DNA of 64,000 bases from Neurospora tetrasperma FGSC 2508. Lineage: Eukaryota; Ascomycota; Sordariomycetes; Sordariales; Sordariaceae. Location: contig NW_009799103.1 of assembly GCF_000213175.1 (NCBI RefSeq), positions 1,624,977 to 1,688,976 of the forward strand, written 5' to 3'. The notes under the pieces were generated by a model, which had not been told where the DNA came from, searched no databases, and saw nothing but the letters and a program-made list of their open reading frames with translations. The stretch's first letter is position 1. Each line of letters starts with the position of its first letter. Of this stretch, positions 21,946 to 34,017 are shown in pieces. Made by a program: the position numbers and the translations under genes.

Positions 21946-23985
21946 TTACACCTGCTCGATACTTGCTCCCTCACCTGAAGCCGGATCGTCTGTCTTCTCT
22001 TTGTTCCTCCGCCACATAAGCCAACTCCACCGATTTACGTTCATCATCGAGGCCAAAAATCTTCCTATCCGTTCCATCATTGTCCATATCCATGAACCGC
22101 CTCCACATATCTGATGCTGATGGAAAAGGCCATGTCGGAACCCTCCCCTTGTTGCTCCAGACCTGGTAGAGAATCTTGATGGGGAGTCAGACTTTGTTCG
22201 TCTGTCTCTGAGCGCAGGCCTTTTCCGACCATCTCTTCTCCCACCCAAAACGTCGTTTTCGTTGGCCGTGGACGAACATGCCCTCACCCTACCATGGTCA
22301 TCAGTCGTCTGCCATGGGTTCGTTGAGGGCGGCCTATTAAGCAATTCACTGGTATATCTGTCAATCCGGTTTCCCATATTCCTAGCCATTCTCATGCCCC
22401 AGCGAGTCTGGAGGACAAATATGACCATGAAAAAAGGGATGCAAACCGCTATGAGAGTGACAGGAAAGCGCCAGTCATCGACCGATATCTCGAGAGTGGT
22501 GATACCAAAAACGGACTGAGATCGAGTTAGTAGCGAACCTTTTTCTTGACATGCATAGCAACTCAATCCAGGGTGAAAAAACAGGCCTTTTTTTTCTGTC
22601 ACAGATAGGGTGCAAGGTACAGGTTGGATAAAGAGAAAAGCGGGCAAGGGAGTGTAGGTATATATATGGTAGTGAATACAACGGAGGCTGGGGATGACGA
22701 ACACTCGGCACTTTGTATGATAAGAGGGGAGAGTGGGGAATCAGAAGAATACGAAAAGTTTTCGTCTTCAAACAGGAGGCCGTCCCGAAGCTCAGAGTTG
22801 AACATGAATTGGCTCTATGAACAAGTATCTTAGGTTAGTGGTGAGTCTGGTATATTGCTCAAGCGACAAAGTTCTTACCGGCGGTGTGATGAGCTTTGTC
22901 ACCTCGTCGTTGATCTGGCTGTATCTTGTAACGGCATCATGGTACTCAAGAGCCAAACTATCCAGAAATGCAAGTGGGCCATTGCATAACGGCCGTTTTG
23001 ACCCCTCGCTCCTCATCGTGTGCTCGTCATCTGGGAAGCACTGGATACTGAGAAGTTGCCATGGTGCCGAAGTGTCAAAAATAACATGGTCCTTGATATC
23101 TCGTTTCTTCACCCGTGCCCGGTACTTTTTGATTGGATCACCGCCCAGTGATAATGCCAAGATTGAGCTGCACTCTGCGATGTCGACATGGTCGGGCCAT
23201 TTTCGGTCAGCCGGACGTCTATCATAACGTTGCCACGGTGCAGGGGTGCACTTATTCTCATTTACAACAGTATAGTACTTGAAGACGAAGAAGAATGTCC
23301 GGTGCCTTAGAGGGTTGGATTCGGTAGTTCGATCCATATAAGCCTAGGTTGGTATATTCTGTTAGATCGACGAGTTAATTGACTGATGGTATCACGCACT
23401 TTGGTCTTCCCGTTATTTCCTTCACTGGAAATGAGGTGTTGGAATAGCTCGTCCATATCGAAGTGTTTCCGCATGGTCATATGGACTGCTCCGAGTACGA
23501 GAGGGGGGACCTCTTGAAGAATACTTGATCCCGTCAACAAGAGTGTTCAAACTTTCGCAATAGCAAATACACACTCACGTTATTCTTCCGACCGCCTTCC
23601 CATTCATGTTCACCTCTTTAAGAGTATCCCAGACGCTATTGATGCTGAGGACTTGTTGAGGGTCGTCTCCGTTCTCTTTGTGTTTGGGCTCGGGCATGCA
23701 CTTCTGATCACCACTCCCGGGTATCTCGTATACCTCGTATGTGGCATTCTTGTATGTGTCGTCACCTCTTTCTTCCCATGGTTCCAAAGATTGTTGTGGG
23801 GCATTAATATACTCATCCCCATGCCGAACCTGTAGGATTTCTTCCACAGCCCAGTTGGTGCTATTGAGTGATGCCAGATGTGTTCTCAAATCTTGCTCCG
23901 TAAAAGACTCTTGCTCGATTGGCTTGGTGGTGCAGAAGGAATGGCACAGCAAATCATCACCATCGTTATCGGCTATTGTGGGCGT
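21946..23985 (-). CDS. CorA-like fungal membrane protein, probably truncated
   Basis: Exons that join in frame: 23985-23579 (TPTIADNDGDDLLCHSF...), 23523-23400 (ILQEVPPLVLGAVH...), 23343-22879 (AYMDRTTESNPLRHRTFF... to KLITPP), an exon from 22814 (SQFMFNSELRDGLLFEDENFSYS...) and a last exon 22515-21946 (SVFGITTLEISVDDWRFPVTLI...VFVLQTRWG). The SVFGITT motif before the last helix is the fungal variant of the CorA-like signature. In homologues I remember, FSYSR is followed by about 110 residues, including coiled coil and the first membrane helix, before TSVFG. Here that stretch is absent, and I see no good donor after FSYS. The acceptor at 22516 (CTAAC...CTCAG) is clear. The 5' end before 23985 is unresolved. 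Either a truncated gene or a model gap; function unassigned. Confidence 0.55.
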
Positions 23986-25113
23986 CTGAGATGCTCTGTC
24001 GTTGGAAGACGCTTGAGTTGAAAAGTGATATGGTCTCGAGCTATGCAGCTCGTCCGTACGATGCTAACAACGATTGGAACCGAATGTGCACCAAGAAAGA
24101 CTATCGTGGGAGAAAGCCGAGCCCCTAGGCGGCGTAGGCAGGGGGCTGTCGTGGCTGCGTGAGCGTTCAATCCCACTACTCTTTGGGAGAACAGTAGGGG
24201 AGTTAATATTGAGTGTCAGTCCATGAAGGAGCCGAAGATTGGCGATATATAGTTCGTGGTGTAGTTCCATGGCTTTGAGTAGTTCATCCGGATTGTTGGA
24301 GAGTTTCATAATGAGTGTGCAAATTACAAAGTAATGGATGAGGGGAGTTTCAATCAGAGACAGACCGGGACGAGGATCAGTTGGGGCAACCATGCTTCAA
24401 ACCTCGTGCTTTTCGAAAACTGATCACTCATCGATATCCTACCACTAATGTAAGCTGGATATCGTGGATAAGTGTGTTCTCCGTTTGATGGACGACGATA
24501 ATCTGACAGGGCCTTGCAAATGCCACAAAATAATGAATGAACAAGGGCGAAAAGGTTCGTGATAGCCCGCCGTAGAGACGTCGAGTAAAGAGAGATGTTC
24601 AGCCGGATTTCTAGGAGCGGAGAATAAGGTGGCTGGAGGTCGTGCTTCTGGAACATTTGTCAATGAAAGAATGGGGAGTCTTGTTCGTCTCAAATTGAGA
24701 TACCCCCAAAAAGATGAGAAGTGAGAAGTGATGGGAAGTGGCAATCACGAACCTTTGACCCAGCTGGTAAGTATGACTCCTGTAAGGTGAAGTGACTGAG
24801 GTTGCCTGTAATATGTCGGTCGCATATCAGAGGAAAGAGGCATGAAGTATGAGGTAGTAGCCATCCACCGAACGAAAGGGACAGACAAGCTAGGTAGGTA
24901 CCTGTGGGTAATTGTCCTTCTTCTCCTTTCTTTGATCCAGCCGAACAACTCCTAGTGGACAGAAAAGTCGACCGCATCGATATCCTTGTTGTTCTTGCCG
25001 GTCATCGGATCACTACATATTAATTGGCTCTGTACTACTATGTATTTTGAACGTAAACATGCACTCAACCCTCTTCTCATTCTTGTGGTCCTCGACCTCA
25101 TCAAAGTTCCTGC
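23986..25113. other. Unresolved 5' part of the CorA-like gene and spacer
   Basis: The minus strand has open stretches between 24064 and 24977, some hydrophobic (LIHYFVICTLIMKL), that may hold upstream exons of the CorA-like gene. I could not find a donor that joins the 24393-24064 frame to the exon at 23985 in phase, so no exon is called. An AGGTAGGTACC motif is at about 24893-24904. Confidence 0.3.
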
Positions 25114-27300
25114 TTATGCCACACTGAACTCGGGAATCTCACCCATCTCGGCCTTTGCTTCCGCTCCAACCTTGTATGATACCCTCCACCTGAGTTTCAC
25201 GCTCTCTACCTTCCTGGTCTTGTCCGCCGTATACCATACGTTGACTGACTGGGTAATGCCCCGGCTCTGCTTGGGGGCAAGAGTCCGTCCTGTTTGAGGC
25301 TGAAGTTGCAATTCGTATCCCTGTTCAAGCATCACAGTTAGCATCTCGCTTGAGGGCTTTCTACAACTGACGAAGGCACATAACGTAGCCCAAAACATTT
25401 TTGGTCAAAGTGCTAAGGGTCAGATTAGTGAGCTTACCTTGGTGACAGCCAACTGGAAATGCACCTCGGTGATGGGTTGCGCTGTGTTGTTGCTAAAAGC
25501 AAATTGCATAGAAATGGCTGGAGATGGGCCATTGGACAGAGATCTGACAGCCACCATGTCGACCTTGAGCGCAGTGTTGGAAACAACGGCTCTGTGCTCC
25601 TTAGGCTGGGCGGGTGTCGCCTCAGGAGGCAGTGCCGAGGAGAAAGACCACTCGTCATCGTCATTACCGGTAGCAGCTGGTGCTGGCGCTGGCGCTGGGG
25701 TAGATGAAGAGGAGAGAGAGGCTAGAGCAGCAAATGGGTCGTTGGACGCTGTTGACGACGCAGCTGGCGCGGGAAAAGCGGATGCCGTATACGCAGGAGG
25801 CTTGGGGGTGCTTGATTGAGAAGCAACTGGTGATGCGAATGAGTTGAAATTGTTGAAAGAAGATGGGCCAGGTTGAGGGGAGGGGCCCCGTGCGGTGCTG
25901 TTCTGCGTAGTGGATGAGAGCAGTGCCGGTCCAGGAATGTCTGTGGTGAGTTATTAGCAACATTCTCTCTTTGACTCTTGCACGGAAAGCAGCAAGTGAC
26001 ATACTCGTATTGGCACCGAACCCGAGCGCAATGCCACCTCCTTGACCATAAGAGCTGGTTTCACCCAGCGACAGGCCAAGCAAGTCGTTTTCAAGGCTGT
26101 TTCCCGCCTGGGGTGCGGACTGGCTGGTCGAATCTCCTCCGCTTGGCTCAGCATCAAAATCAATGAGCGACAGCTCTTGCGCCGCACTCTTGCCAGTACC
26201 ACTTCCACTGCCGTTGCTTGTGCTTGAAACTGGCGCACCACTTGCCAATGCCTTGGCACCCTCTATGTCGCCCTTCTTCAGCAACCTATATCTCTCCACA
26301 GTTCGGTGTATGCTGTCGTTGATTTCGAGAAGTTTTGCGACTGCTTCATGGTCGTCCGATTCTTCCTCGCACATCTTCTGAATCTTTGGCTGGGCACTAG
26401 ACAGGGCGGCTGCGAGCTCGGAGAACACGTCGCCATCCACGATCTTATCGCCGGGTTTGAAGGCTTCTAACCGCTCCTCGAGAAGTCTGGCTTTTTGTTG
26501 GATTTTGCCCACGTCCTCGGCCGCCTTGGCGCGGTAATCAACCTTGGATCTCGTGTCATAGCCAGCCATGACCTTCATGAGTCGATTAGCCTCCTGGAGG
26601 TCCTCGGGAGTACCTCGACGGATAAGCTCCTGCAGCTTGGCGGACTGCGCCTCGCGTTCCTCCTCTTCCATTTCCTCGACAGACTTTAGGTTCTGTGAGA
26701 GATAGGTTAGACACGCTTCAACAATGACCCATGGCATCGGGACGGAACACTTACATCACTCGGGTTAAGCACAGCAGCATCCTCCCTTCGGACTTCGGGG
26801 AAGGTGTACCCCTTGTAGCTCAGTAAGCGGTGCATGTCCCTGATGAAGCCCAAGTCCTCTTTATATCTGCTCGTCTCGCAAATCGTACAGCGCCATTCCT
26901 CAATGGCTTCGAGGATCTTGAGCTGGACACGGGTGGGGCGGATCGGGGGCCGCTCGGGAAAGCGGCGTACCAGCTCATTGAGAAACTCCTTTGTGCTGAT
27001 CTGGAGGTGGAAGGGGTAGCCGCAGTTCTTGACGCAGATGTCGAGCAGGTTGAGGGCAAGCAGCGAAACGTTGGGGTTGCGGTTGTTGATGTAGTTGACA
27101 ATGGCCACGGCGGCCTCTCGAGGGGCGGAGCCCTTCTTGGAGTTGATCAAGTCGGCGATCTCGAGGTTCAGGGCCAAGTTGGGTTCGTAGTTGTCGGGAC
27201 TGCAGGCGGCCGTGATGAAGCGCTGAAGCTGGGACGGGGCCGGGCGGCCCATCTCGGCCCACCGGTCGCGCGTGGCATAGCGGGCAGACGCCGCCTCCAT
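25114..27300 (-). CDS. GGA: GGA-type clathrin adaptor (VHS-GAT-GAE)
   Basis: Four exons with closing frames: 27300-26755, 26692-26005, 25940-25438, 25320-25114 (647 residues). Residues about 15-165 are a VHS domain (LQRFITAACSPDNYEPNLALNLEIADLIN, LLALNLLDICVKNCGYPFHLQIS). About residues 185-340 form a helical GAT domain (LQELIRRGTPEDLQEANRLMKVMAGYD). A Ser/Gly/Ala-rich hinge follows with an acidic LSLIDFDAEP stretch. The C-terminus is a GAE domain: ALKVDMVAVRSLSNGPSPAISMQF, then QSVNVWYTADK and ending AEMGEIPEFSVA. GGA proteins recruit clathrin at the trans-Golgi through Arf-GTP and sort cargo to endosomes. Length and domain order match yeast Gga1/Gga2. The third junction restores the GAE fold, which supports the exon model. 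Confidence 0.95.
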
Positions 27301-28412
27301 GTTGCCGGCGTTCTCGGGGAGTCGGGAGGTGTTGAGTGGATGAAGAGACTGACGAGACTGAAGAGACCGAGGAGGTATTGGGGCCAGATTGCGCAGCTTG
27401 GCGGGAGGCGCCTGGATAGGTAGGTAATGGATGGCGGCAGCCAGGACCCGAGCCTTTGGTCGGTCAAGCTCTAGTCAGTCTAGAGGAGTTGTGTGCTGAG
27501 GTAGTGAAGCTCCCCTCTAGGTTCCCGGTGAGCCGTTGGGATTAAGTTTCCGGTTGGACCTGCAACAGGATGTTTTGAGGGAGATATACGATTACCAAGT
27601 ATGGTGAATAGAGGTAGGAGGTATGGTACCTTTCTACAGTTTGATATCCTTACACCCAGAGACTGGAGTATGATTCGATCCGTACTTCTGTACCTAACGG
27701 GAATGTGTCCACCGGGGATCGCTGGCTGATGGAAGGAGGAGAGGCCTGCTGCTAGGGGACGGGAGCTTACACGGCTAGGTCAGGTCGTGGACCCCTCTCA
27801 GTGCTCTGGAGTCTGGACGGACGGGTGGGGCTTGGGCCTGCGCTGTTGCCTGCCGTTGTTGGGGCGCAAGGAAAAGTGGAGCCGCACATCGGTACGTTGC
27901 GAGACTGCGTTACAAGAATACTATCTCTGTGAATGAATAATACGCTTCTATTCGATCCCACGGCACCTCGACAAGCGCCTCCAGCATGGTGCAAGCACGG
28001 GAGACGCTTGCAAATCGAGCATCTTCCGCAGCAACAACCGGTGAGTTGCATGAATCCGGGGAAGATGTCAATCATGGACATCCTCAGCGGACCCACCTGT
28101 CCACCCCACCTGCATCAACCCCAAATGCGATGTCGTCAAGGTCTTCAAATCGCATCCATAACTTTTTCGCCATCTGCCACTTCAACCTTGTAGCGCAAGC
28201 AGCTCGCATTGTGGTCCAACACGGCACGCACATCATACATACATACATACATACATACATATCTACGACACCCGCCTTCCTTTCATCCAAGTTTTGCCCT
28301 GGTGAAACAAGGCAGTGCTAGGTCGTGCCAGAATCATCCATCCATTGCGACATAAAACATCTGCACTCCATCTCGACAACATCCTTCCGACGGAATTCGA
28401 ACCATCACCACC
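27301..28412. other. Divergent spacer between GGA and TSR3
   Basis: About 1.1 kb between divergent starts, presumably both promoters. It contains a CATA tetranucleotide repeat at 28234-28260, about 150 bases before the TSR3 ATG and probably in its leader. No gene is supported. Confidence 0.4.
28234..28260. repeat. Tetranucleotide microsatellite (CATA)n
   Basis: About six to seven tandem CATA units upstream of TSR3. Confidence 0.85.
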
Positions 28413-29678
28413 ATGGTCCGCCACAAAAAGGACGGCTTCTCCTCACGCGGCGGCAAAGGCGGCCACGGCCGGAACCCGCCCCGCAACAACCCCCGCAGCA
28501 GCAAAGGCCCCCGAGACAATGCCGGCAGCGGCGGCGAAGACACCACAGCCAACCCCCACGACCCGTCCACGTCCTCACGCCCCTACCGCCCTCCCTTCAA
28601 GGCCGCCTGCTGGGACCTAGGCCACTGCGACCCGAAGCGGTGCTCAGGCAAGAAGCTGATGAAGCTCGGTCTCATGCGCGAGCTGCACCTTGGCCAGCGA
28701 CACTCGGGCGTCATCATCACGCCCAACGGCAAGCGGGTCGTGTCGCCCGCCGACAAGGAGCTGATGGAGCAGTATGGCGCGGCCGTGGTGGAGTGCTCGT
28801 GGGCCCGCACCAAGGAGGTGGAGTGGAAAAAGGTGGGCGGCAAGTGCGAGCGCTTGTTGCCGTACCTGGTGGCGGCCAACACGGTCAACTATGGTAAGCC
28901 GTTCCGGCTGAACTGCGTGGAGGCGCTGGCGGCGGCCTTTGCCATCTGTGGTCATTTGGAGTGGGCGGAAGAGATTTTGGCTCCGTTTTCGTACGGCAGG
29001 GCTTTCCTGGATATCAACTCGAAGCTGTTCAAGATTTACTCGGCGTGCAAGGATGAGGAGGAGATCAAGAAGGCGGAGGAGGCGTGGAGGGAGAGGCTAG
29101 AAAAGGAGTATACAGAGAGCAGAGAGGGAGAGTCGGATGATATTTGGACGACCGGAAACACAAATCGGAGGCCAGCTATGGATGACTCAGATGAGGAGGA
29201 CGATGACGAAGACGACGAGGAAGATAGCGACGAGGAGGAAGACAGTAACGACGAAGATGGCAGCGTAGACGGTATCTACCTCGGCACCAAACCACCGCCC
29301 AAACAGAAACAACCAGCCGAAGAGGAGTCAGAGGAAGAAGACAAGGACCCTTTCGCCATATCCGACGATAGCGATGATGAAGCCGAGATGGAGGCCATTC
29401 GGCGCAAAATCCTCGCCTCCAAGTCGTTTGCCAACCCCGAACCGCCCAAGAAGACGGTCGAGACCATTGCCCGACCGCAAGGGCAGTACAAGCCAGATTC
29501 CGATGCCGAGCCGGATTCCGACAATGGGGAGGAGGATGACGAGTTTGACAATATCATTGCTGCTACGCCCATTACCGACAGGATAGGACTGCAGAAGCTG
29601 GAGAAGGAGCGGGCGCGGGCTACATTGACAGGCACCTTCTCGTCTGCTTCCATATCTGCACCCAGAGGAGGAAGATAA
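28413..29678 (+). CDS. TSR3: 18S rRNA aminocarboxypropyltransferase TSR3
   Basis: Single exon, 421 residues. TSR3 transfers the aminocarboxypropyl group of S-adenosylmethionine to a hypermodified pseudouridine of 18S rRNA, late in small-subunit maturation in the cytoplasm. An N-terminal Gly/Arg/Asn/Ser-rich segment (1-60) precedes the core: ACWDLGHCDPKRCSGKKLMKLG (split here as the RLI-type N-terminal part), VVECSWARTKEVEW, LLPYLVAANTVNYGKPFRLNCVEALAAA and FSYGRAFLDINSKLF. These are the conserved blocks of the family. After about residue 235 there is a long acidic tail with runs of Asp/Glu and Ser, typical of fungal TSR3 but unneeded for catalysis. The ATG sits in ACCATGG, a good context. Confidence 0.95.
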   Translation: MVRHKKDGFSSRGGKGGHGRNPPRNNPRSSKGPRDNAGSGGEDTTANPHDPSTSSRPYRPPFKAACWDLGHCDPKRCSGKKLMKLGLMRELHLGQRHSGVIITPNGKRVVSPADKELMEQYGAAVVECSWARTKEVEWKKVGGKCERLLPYLVAANTVNYGKPFRLNCVEALAAAFAICGHLEWAEEILAPFSYGRAFLDINSKLFKIYSACKDEEEIKKAEEAWRERLEKEYTESREGESDDIWTTGNTNRRPAMDDSDEEDDDEDDEEDSDEEEDSNDEDGSVDGIYLGTKPPPKQKQPAEEESEEEDKDPFAISDDSDDEAEMEAIRRKILASKSFANPEPPKKTVETIARPQGQYKPDSDAEPDSDNGEEDDEFDNIIAATPITDRIGLQKLEKERARATLTGTFSSASISAPRGGR

Positions 29679-30003
29679 AGGAGATTCGATGATGAGGGCA
29701 CTTGGTGAAATCAGGAGAATCATACAACGAGACAAGGACCATATATAAATACATTACATTTTACCCCTTGAAATGAAGCTGGTTATGCTCATTTCCCATC
29801 AAACCCTCGATCAATTCATACATGCACTACTATTGTTGACGTAGTTGTATCATGTCGGTCTATACATTGGCAGCTGCTGGTATATACAATACTATCTATA
29901 TCCGCCATCATCCATCTTTTTCCCGCAGATACCCATCTTCTCATAACTCCAGGATTTGCACAATCGTACATGTATAATAATTTTACAACAGGATAACAAT
30001 CCT
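29679..30003. other. Convergent spacer TSR3 / mitochondrial IF2
   Basis: AT-rich 3' untranslated regions of two converging genes; nothing else seen. Confidence 0.45.
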
Positions 30004-33000
30004 TTACAGATACCTCCTCTCTCTAATCTCCTCCACAACCTGGATGAGATCTCCTTCCTTGATGTCGTCAAACTCGCCAAACTCGAGACCGCACTCGGTG
30101 CCCTTGCGCATCTCCGTAACCTCCTTCTTGCCGTGCTTGACTGAACTGATGGTACCTGTGTTTTGTTGTTTATTAGCAAAATTGGCATCAAGATAAACCA
30201 CCAAGAAAAAAAAAAAATTTGATCAACTCACCATCAAAAACAACCTCTCCCTTCCTCTGCAACCTCACCCGTCCATTCCTCATCACCATCCCATTCCTGA
30301 CCTTGACACCCGCAATGTTCTTGTACTTCCGTCCCTTGATATTAATAGCAAACACCTGCGCCACCTCGGCCTCGCCGAGTACTTTGTACGAGATTGTGGG
30401 GGCCAAGCTCTCGCTCAGCACCTGGCGTACCTCCTCGGTCAGGTTGTAGATGATGTTGTGGTCCATAATCCTGACCTTATTTTCGACCGCCATGCGCTTG
30501 ATGTGGCCAGGGATCGGGTTGTTGAAGTTGATGATGGTGCTGCCCGAAACCGCGGCGTGCTCGACATCCGATTCGGTGATCTGGCCCGGGCTCGACAGTA
30601 GCACGCGAGGGCGCACCTCGTTGCTTCCGATCTCTAGGATCGACGCGCACACGGCCTCGACCGAGCCGTGCACGTCGCCCTTGACGGTGAAGTTGATCAT
30701 CTTGGGCCCATCTGGCTTCTCCTCCGCCGCCTCGGCTCCATCCTCACCCTTCTCAGCCTCCTCGGCCGCGATTCGTTCGGCCTCACGCTCGCGCTTGAGC
30801 CGCTCCATCTCCGTGATCTGCTCCATGGCCTCCTCGCGCTCCTTCTGCTCGATGCGATAGTGCACCGCGCTCTTGGCTTTGTCTTCGTTCGGGGCCTGGA
30901 GAACCATGTCACCCGCCTCGGGTGGCTCCTTCCAGCCGAGAATCTCAACGGCTGTTCCGGGGGGAGCCTCTTCGACCTCAATGCCCGCTTCGTTGCGCAG
31001 GCTGCGCACCTTGGCGAAGACACGGCCAGCAACGATGAAATCGCCGGGACGCAGGGTGCCGCGCTTGACAAGCACGGTGGCCACGCGGCCAATTGGCTTG
31101 ATACTGGACTCAAGAACCCATCCCTCGGCCATGCCGTCGAACTCGGCGCGGATGTCGAGCATCTCGGACAGAAGAAGGATGTTGTCCTCGAGATCGTCCA
31201 TACCTTGACCGGTCTTGCCGCTGACGCAGACAACCTGGACATCGCCGCCATAGTCCTCGATCTCGACGCCGTTGGCGGCCAAGTCAGACTTGACGCGCTC
31301 GACGTTTGCTTGGTCCTTGTCGATCTTATTGATGGCCACGATCATGGGTACCTTGGCGGAGCGAGCATGCTTGATGGCCTCGATGGTCTGCGGCTTGACA
31401 CTGTCGTCGGCGGCGACAACCAAAATCACAATGTCGGTGACGTTGGCGCCGCGCTGTCTCATGGACAGGAAGGCAGCGTGGCCGGGGGTATCCAGGAAGG
31501 TGATTTGCTTACCCGAGGACATCTGCACAGAAAAGGCACCAATGTGCTGGGTAATTCCACCGTGCTCACCGGCTGCGATCGAAGACTTCCGCAGGAAATC
31601 GAGCAGAGTAGTCTTGCCGTGATCGACGTGTCCCATGATAGTGACAACTGGTGGCCGTAGGGGTACGCTAGAGGGGTCTTCAGGAGGAGGGCGTGGCCTC
31701 AAGTCCTCATCCTCACCAGCGTCGACTGTTGGCTCAAAGCCGTACTCTTGGGCAACCAACGCGGCCGTCTCGCCGGTCATGATGCTATCCTTGGCGATGT
31801 CTTCAAATCCGAGCTCTCCCAGTTGGGAGATGAACAGGTCGGTCTTCACGCCAAGGGCCATGCCGAGGTTGGCAACGCTAATAAACTCGGGAAGGAGAAT
31901 AGGAATAGGGCCAGTCTCCTCATACTGGAGCCGCTCCTTCTCAGCCTTCTTGGCCAACCTTTCACGGCGCTTGTACTCATACGCCATATCATCGAAATCA
32001 TCGTCTTCGTTGTAGTCGCGCCGCCTACCCCCTTTCTTTTTGGGCTTCTTTTCCTCCTTGATATACCGCGAGGGAATCGGTATCTCTTCCAATGCAACCC
32101 TATCGCCTCTTGTTTGTCTTGCATTATCTCTGCCCCTGGGCTTTTCAAAGTCTTGCTGCTCCAGCTTCTGTCCTTCCTTCTCCTTAGGCTTCCCTCCGTA
32201 GTCGTCAGCCCAATCCCAGCCATCCGACATCTGCTTCTTGAACGCTTCGGTGGCCTCCCGAGTGCTCTCGGAAGCCGCCTCAGGCTGCGCTTGAGGTGCT
32301 GGACTGGTTGCATATCGATCTTCAGCTTGCTTCCAAAAGTTGTGACTATCTCTGGGCTCCGAACGTTTTTCTGTTTCAGAAGGGGGAGCGGTCTTGACAA
32401 AATCGTTATTGCCAGTCAATCGGCCGTTCCCAACGTTTGCCCCGGCTGTACGGCGGATGAGCCCTGCCCATTGCCCCTCGGTTTCACGCGAAGATTTGGA
32501 ATCCGATGGAGGTGCAGGTGGAGGTGCAAACTTTGATGAAATCGACTGGTAAACCTCACGAGCTGAAGTTCTGCGTGCAGAAGGAGGAGGAGGCGGGGGA
32601 GGCGGAGGCTGAGTGGAAAATATGTCATCCCATGCATCTGTATTGTCCGCACGACGCTCCTCTTCCTCGGCGTTCAGCAAGTCGTTCTTGAGAGAACCTG
32701 TCTCCTGACGTTTCCGTAGATCCTTGGCCGAAAGTTGACCTGTCTGTCTATCATGGGCAAAGAGACCATCAGCAAGGCTCTTCAGATTTTTTGCTGGGGC
32801 CTGAGGGTGGCTCTGAGCATGTCTTTGCTGTAACCGATCCCTGGCTACTTTTTCGTGGGGAAGAAGTCGTTCTGTCTGAGATTGGCTGGCTGGCTGACTG
32901 GAGGCTGAAGAGGCACCCCAGCTGCTTGCTCCCCAGCTGCTTGTTCCCCATTCTCCACTGGCCGGCTTAATAGGCTGGCTGGACGCCGAACTGGCGGCTT

Positions 33001-34017
33001 CCAAAGCATCCCAGCTGCTTTTCCCCGAAGCCCCATCAGTTTGTTCACTGAGTTGGCTGGCTGGGCCCGGCTTTAATGATGCCCCGCTGGAAAGGCTCGA
33101 TAGACTGCTGACAGTTGGTTGACTTGGACTTGCTGGGGACTGTGTCGGTCGGCTGGGGGTCGGTTCGCTAGAAGCCGTTTGACTGGAAGGTGATTCCTTA
33201 GGAGCTGGCTGTTGAGTCTGAGGCGCCCGTGCCGGAAAACGTCTTATACCAAAAGGCTCCAAGACTTTGCGGACAGGAGCCTGGTTCCTTTGGGCTTCAC
33301 GCTCAGTTTTGGGCCCTGGTGTTTCTGTTGTAGGGTCTTGACCTGGTTGTTTCGGGTGCAGAAGCATCCTACGCACCACAGGTCCCTGCTGTTCCTTGCG
33401 AGGCGGAGCCCTATTGAACTCGTTCTGTTGACCTTCAGGTAGCCGGCGCACCGGACGGTCACTCGAGGCGCGTTTGGGAGGTTCTGGTGCCGGGTTTCGG
33501 GCGGGCTGCGGAGCGGGCTGAGCAGCCACAGCGGCCTCAGCCATGCGCAACAAGCGCTGCCTAGCGGCGATTTCGTGAGGAAGCAAACCAGCGTTGGCGG
33601 ACTTGGGTTGACTTTGTGCCGTTCCTGTTTCGGGTGTCGTTTGAGTGGCTGGGGTCGCAGGGGCGGCCGGTTTCCAGGAACCACCCCATCCTCCTCCTCC
33701 TCCTCCTCCTCCTCCTCCTCCTTCTCCTCCGGCGCTCGGTGTCGCAGGCTGTTGTTGGGTACCCCAGCTAGGTTTGTCGTCCCACGAAGAGTATACGCGG
33801 CGGGTATTCGGATGCATTCGTTGCTGCTGTTGCTGGCGAAGTTGCCATCTGTGGCGGCAGAGCAAACACACAGAGGAAGTGCTCTGCTTCTATTTCCAGT
33901 GGTTGTTTCCCATGTCAGCCATCTATTTGACTTTTACTGACTTCCTGCTCGACGTCGTCATTGAGCAATGCGCGCATTGGGAAGCGCACTTACCTGCAAC
34001 AGTCCGCCCCTCATCAT
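30004..34017 (-). CDS. IFM1: Mitochondrial translation initiation factor IF-2
   Basis: Three coding exons: a 24-base first exon 34017-33994 (MMRGGLLQ), then 33889-30232, then 30155-30004, giving 1,277 residues. Frames close at both junctions and the first join makes a basic N-terminus ([18 protein letters not shown]...RHRWQLRQQ) fitting a mitochondrial presequence. IF-2 brings initiator tRNA to the small ribosomal subunit in a GTP-dependent way. GTPase motifs: GHVDHGKTT (about 761-769), [14 protein letters not shown]. An IF2_N-like segment ([29 protein letters not shown]) is at about 660-690. The C-terminal domains include [12 protein letters not shown] and [13 protein letters not shown]-like strands, ending [24 protein letters not shown]. 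The first 640 residues are Gln/Ser/Pro-rich and largely disordered, with a Gly run coded by a CCT/CTC repeat. Yeast Ifm1 is about half this length. Confidence 0.95.
33684..33725 (-). repeat. Triplet repeat coding a Gly run in mitochondrial IF2
   Basis: Tandem TCC/CTC triplets on the plus strand read as GGA/GGAG codons on the minus strand. They give a run of about a dozen glycines in the disordered N-terminal part of IF2, so length changes in units of three would keep the frame. Confidence 0.85.

Noticed and set aside
30668-32536. Long plus-strand frames (up to 330 codons) within the IF2 gene
   Set aside because: Antisense shadows of a strongly biased coding exon; no motifs.
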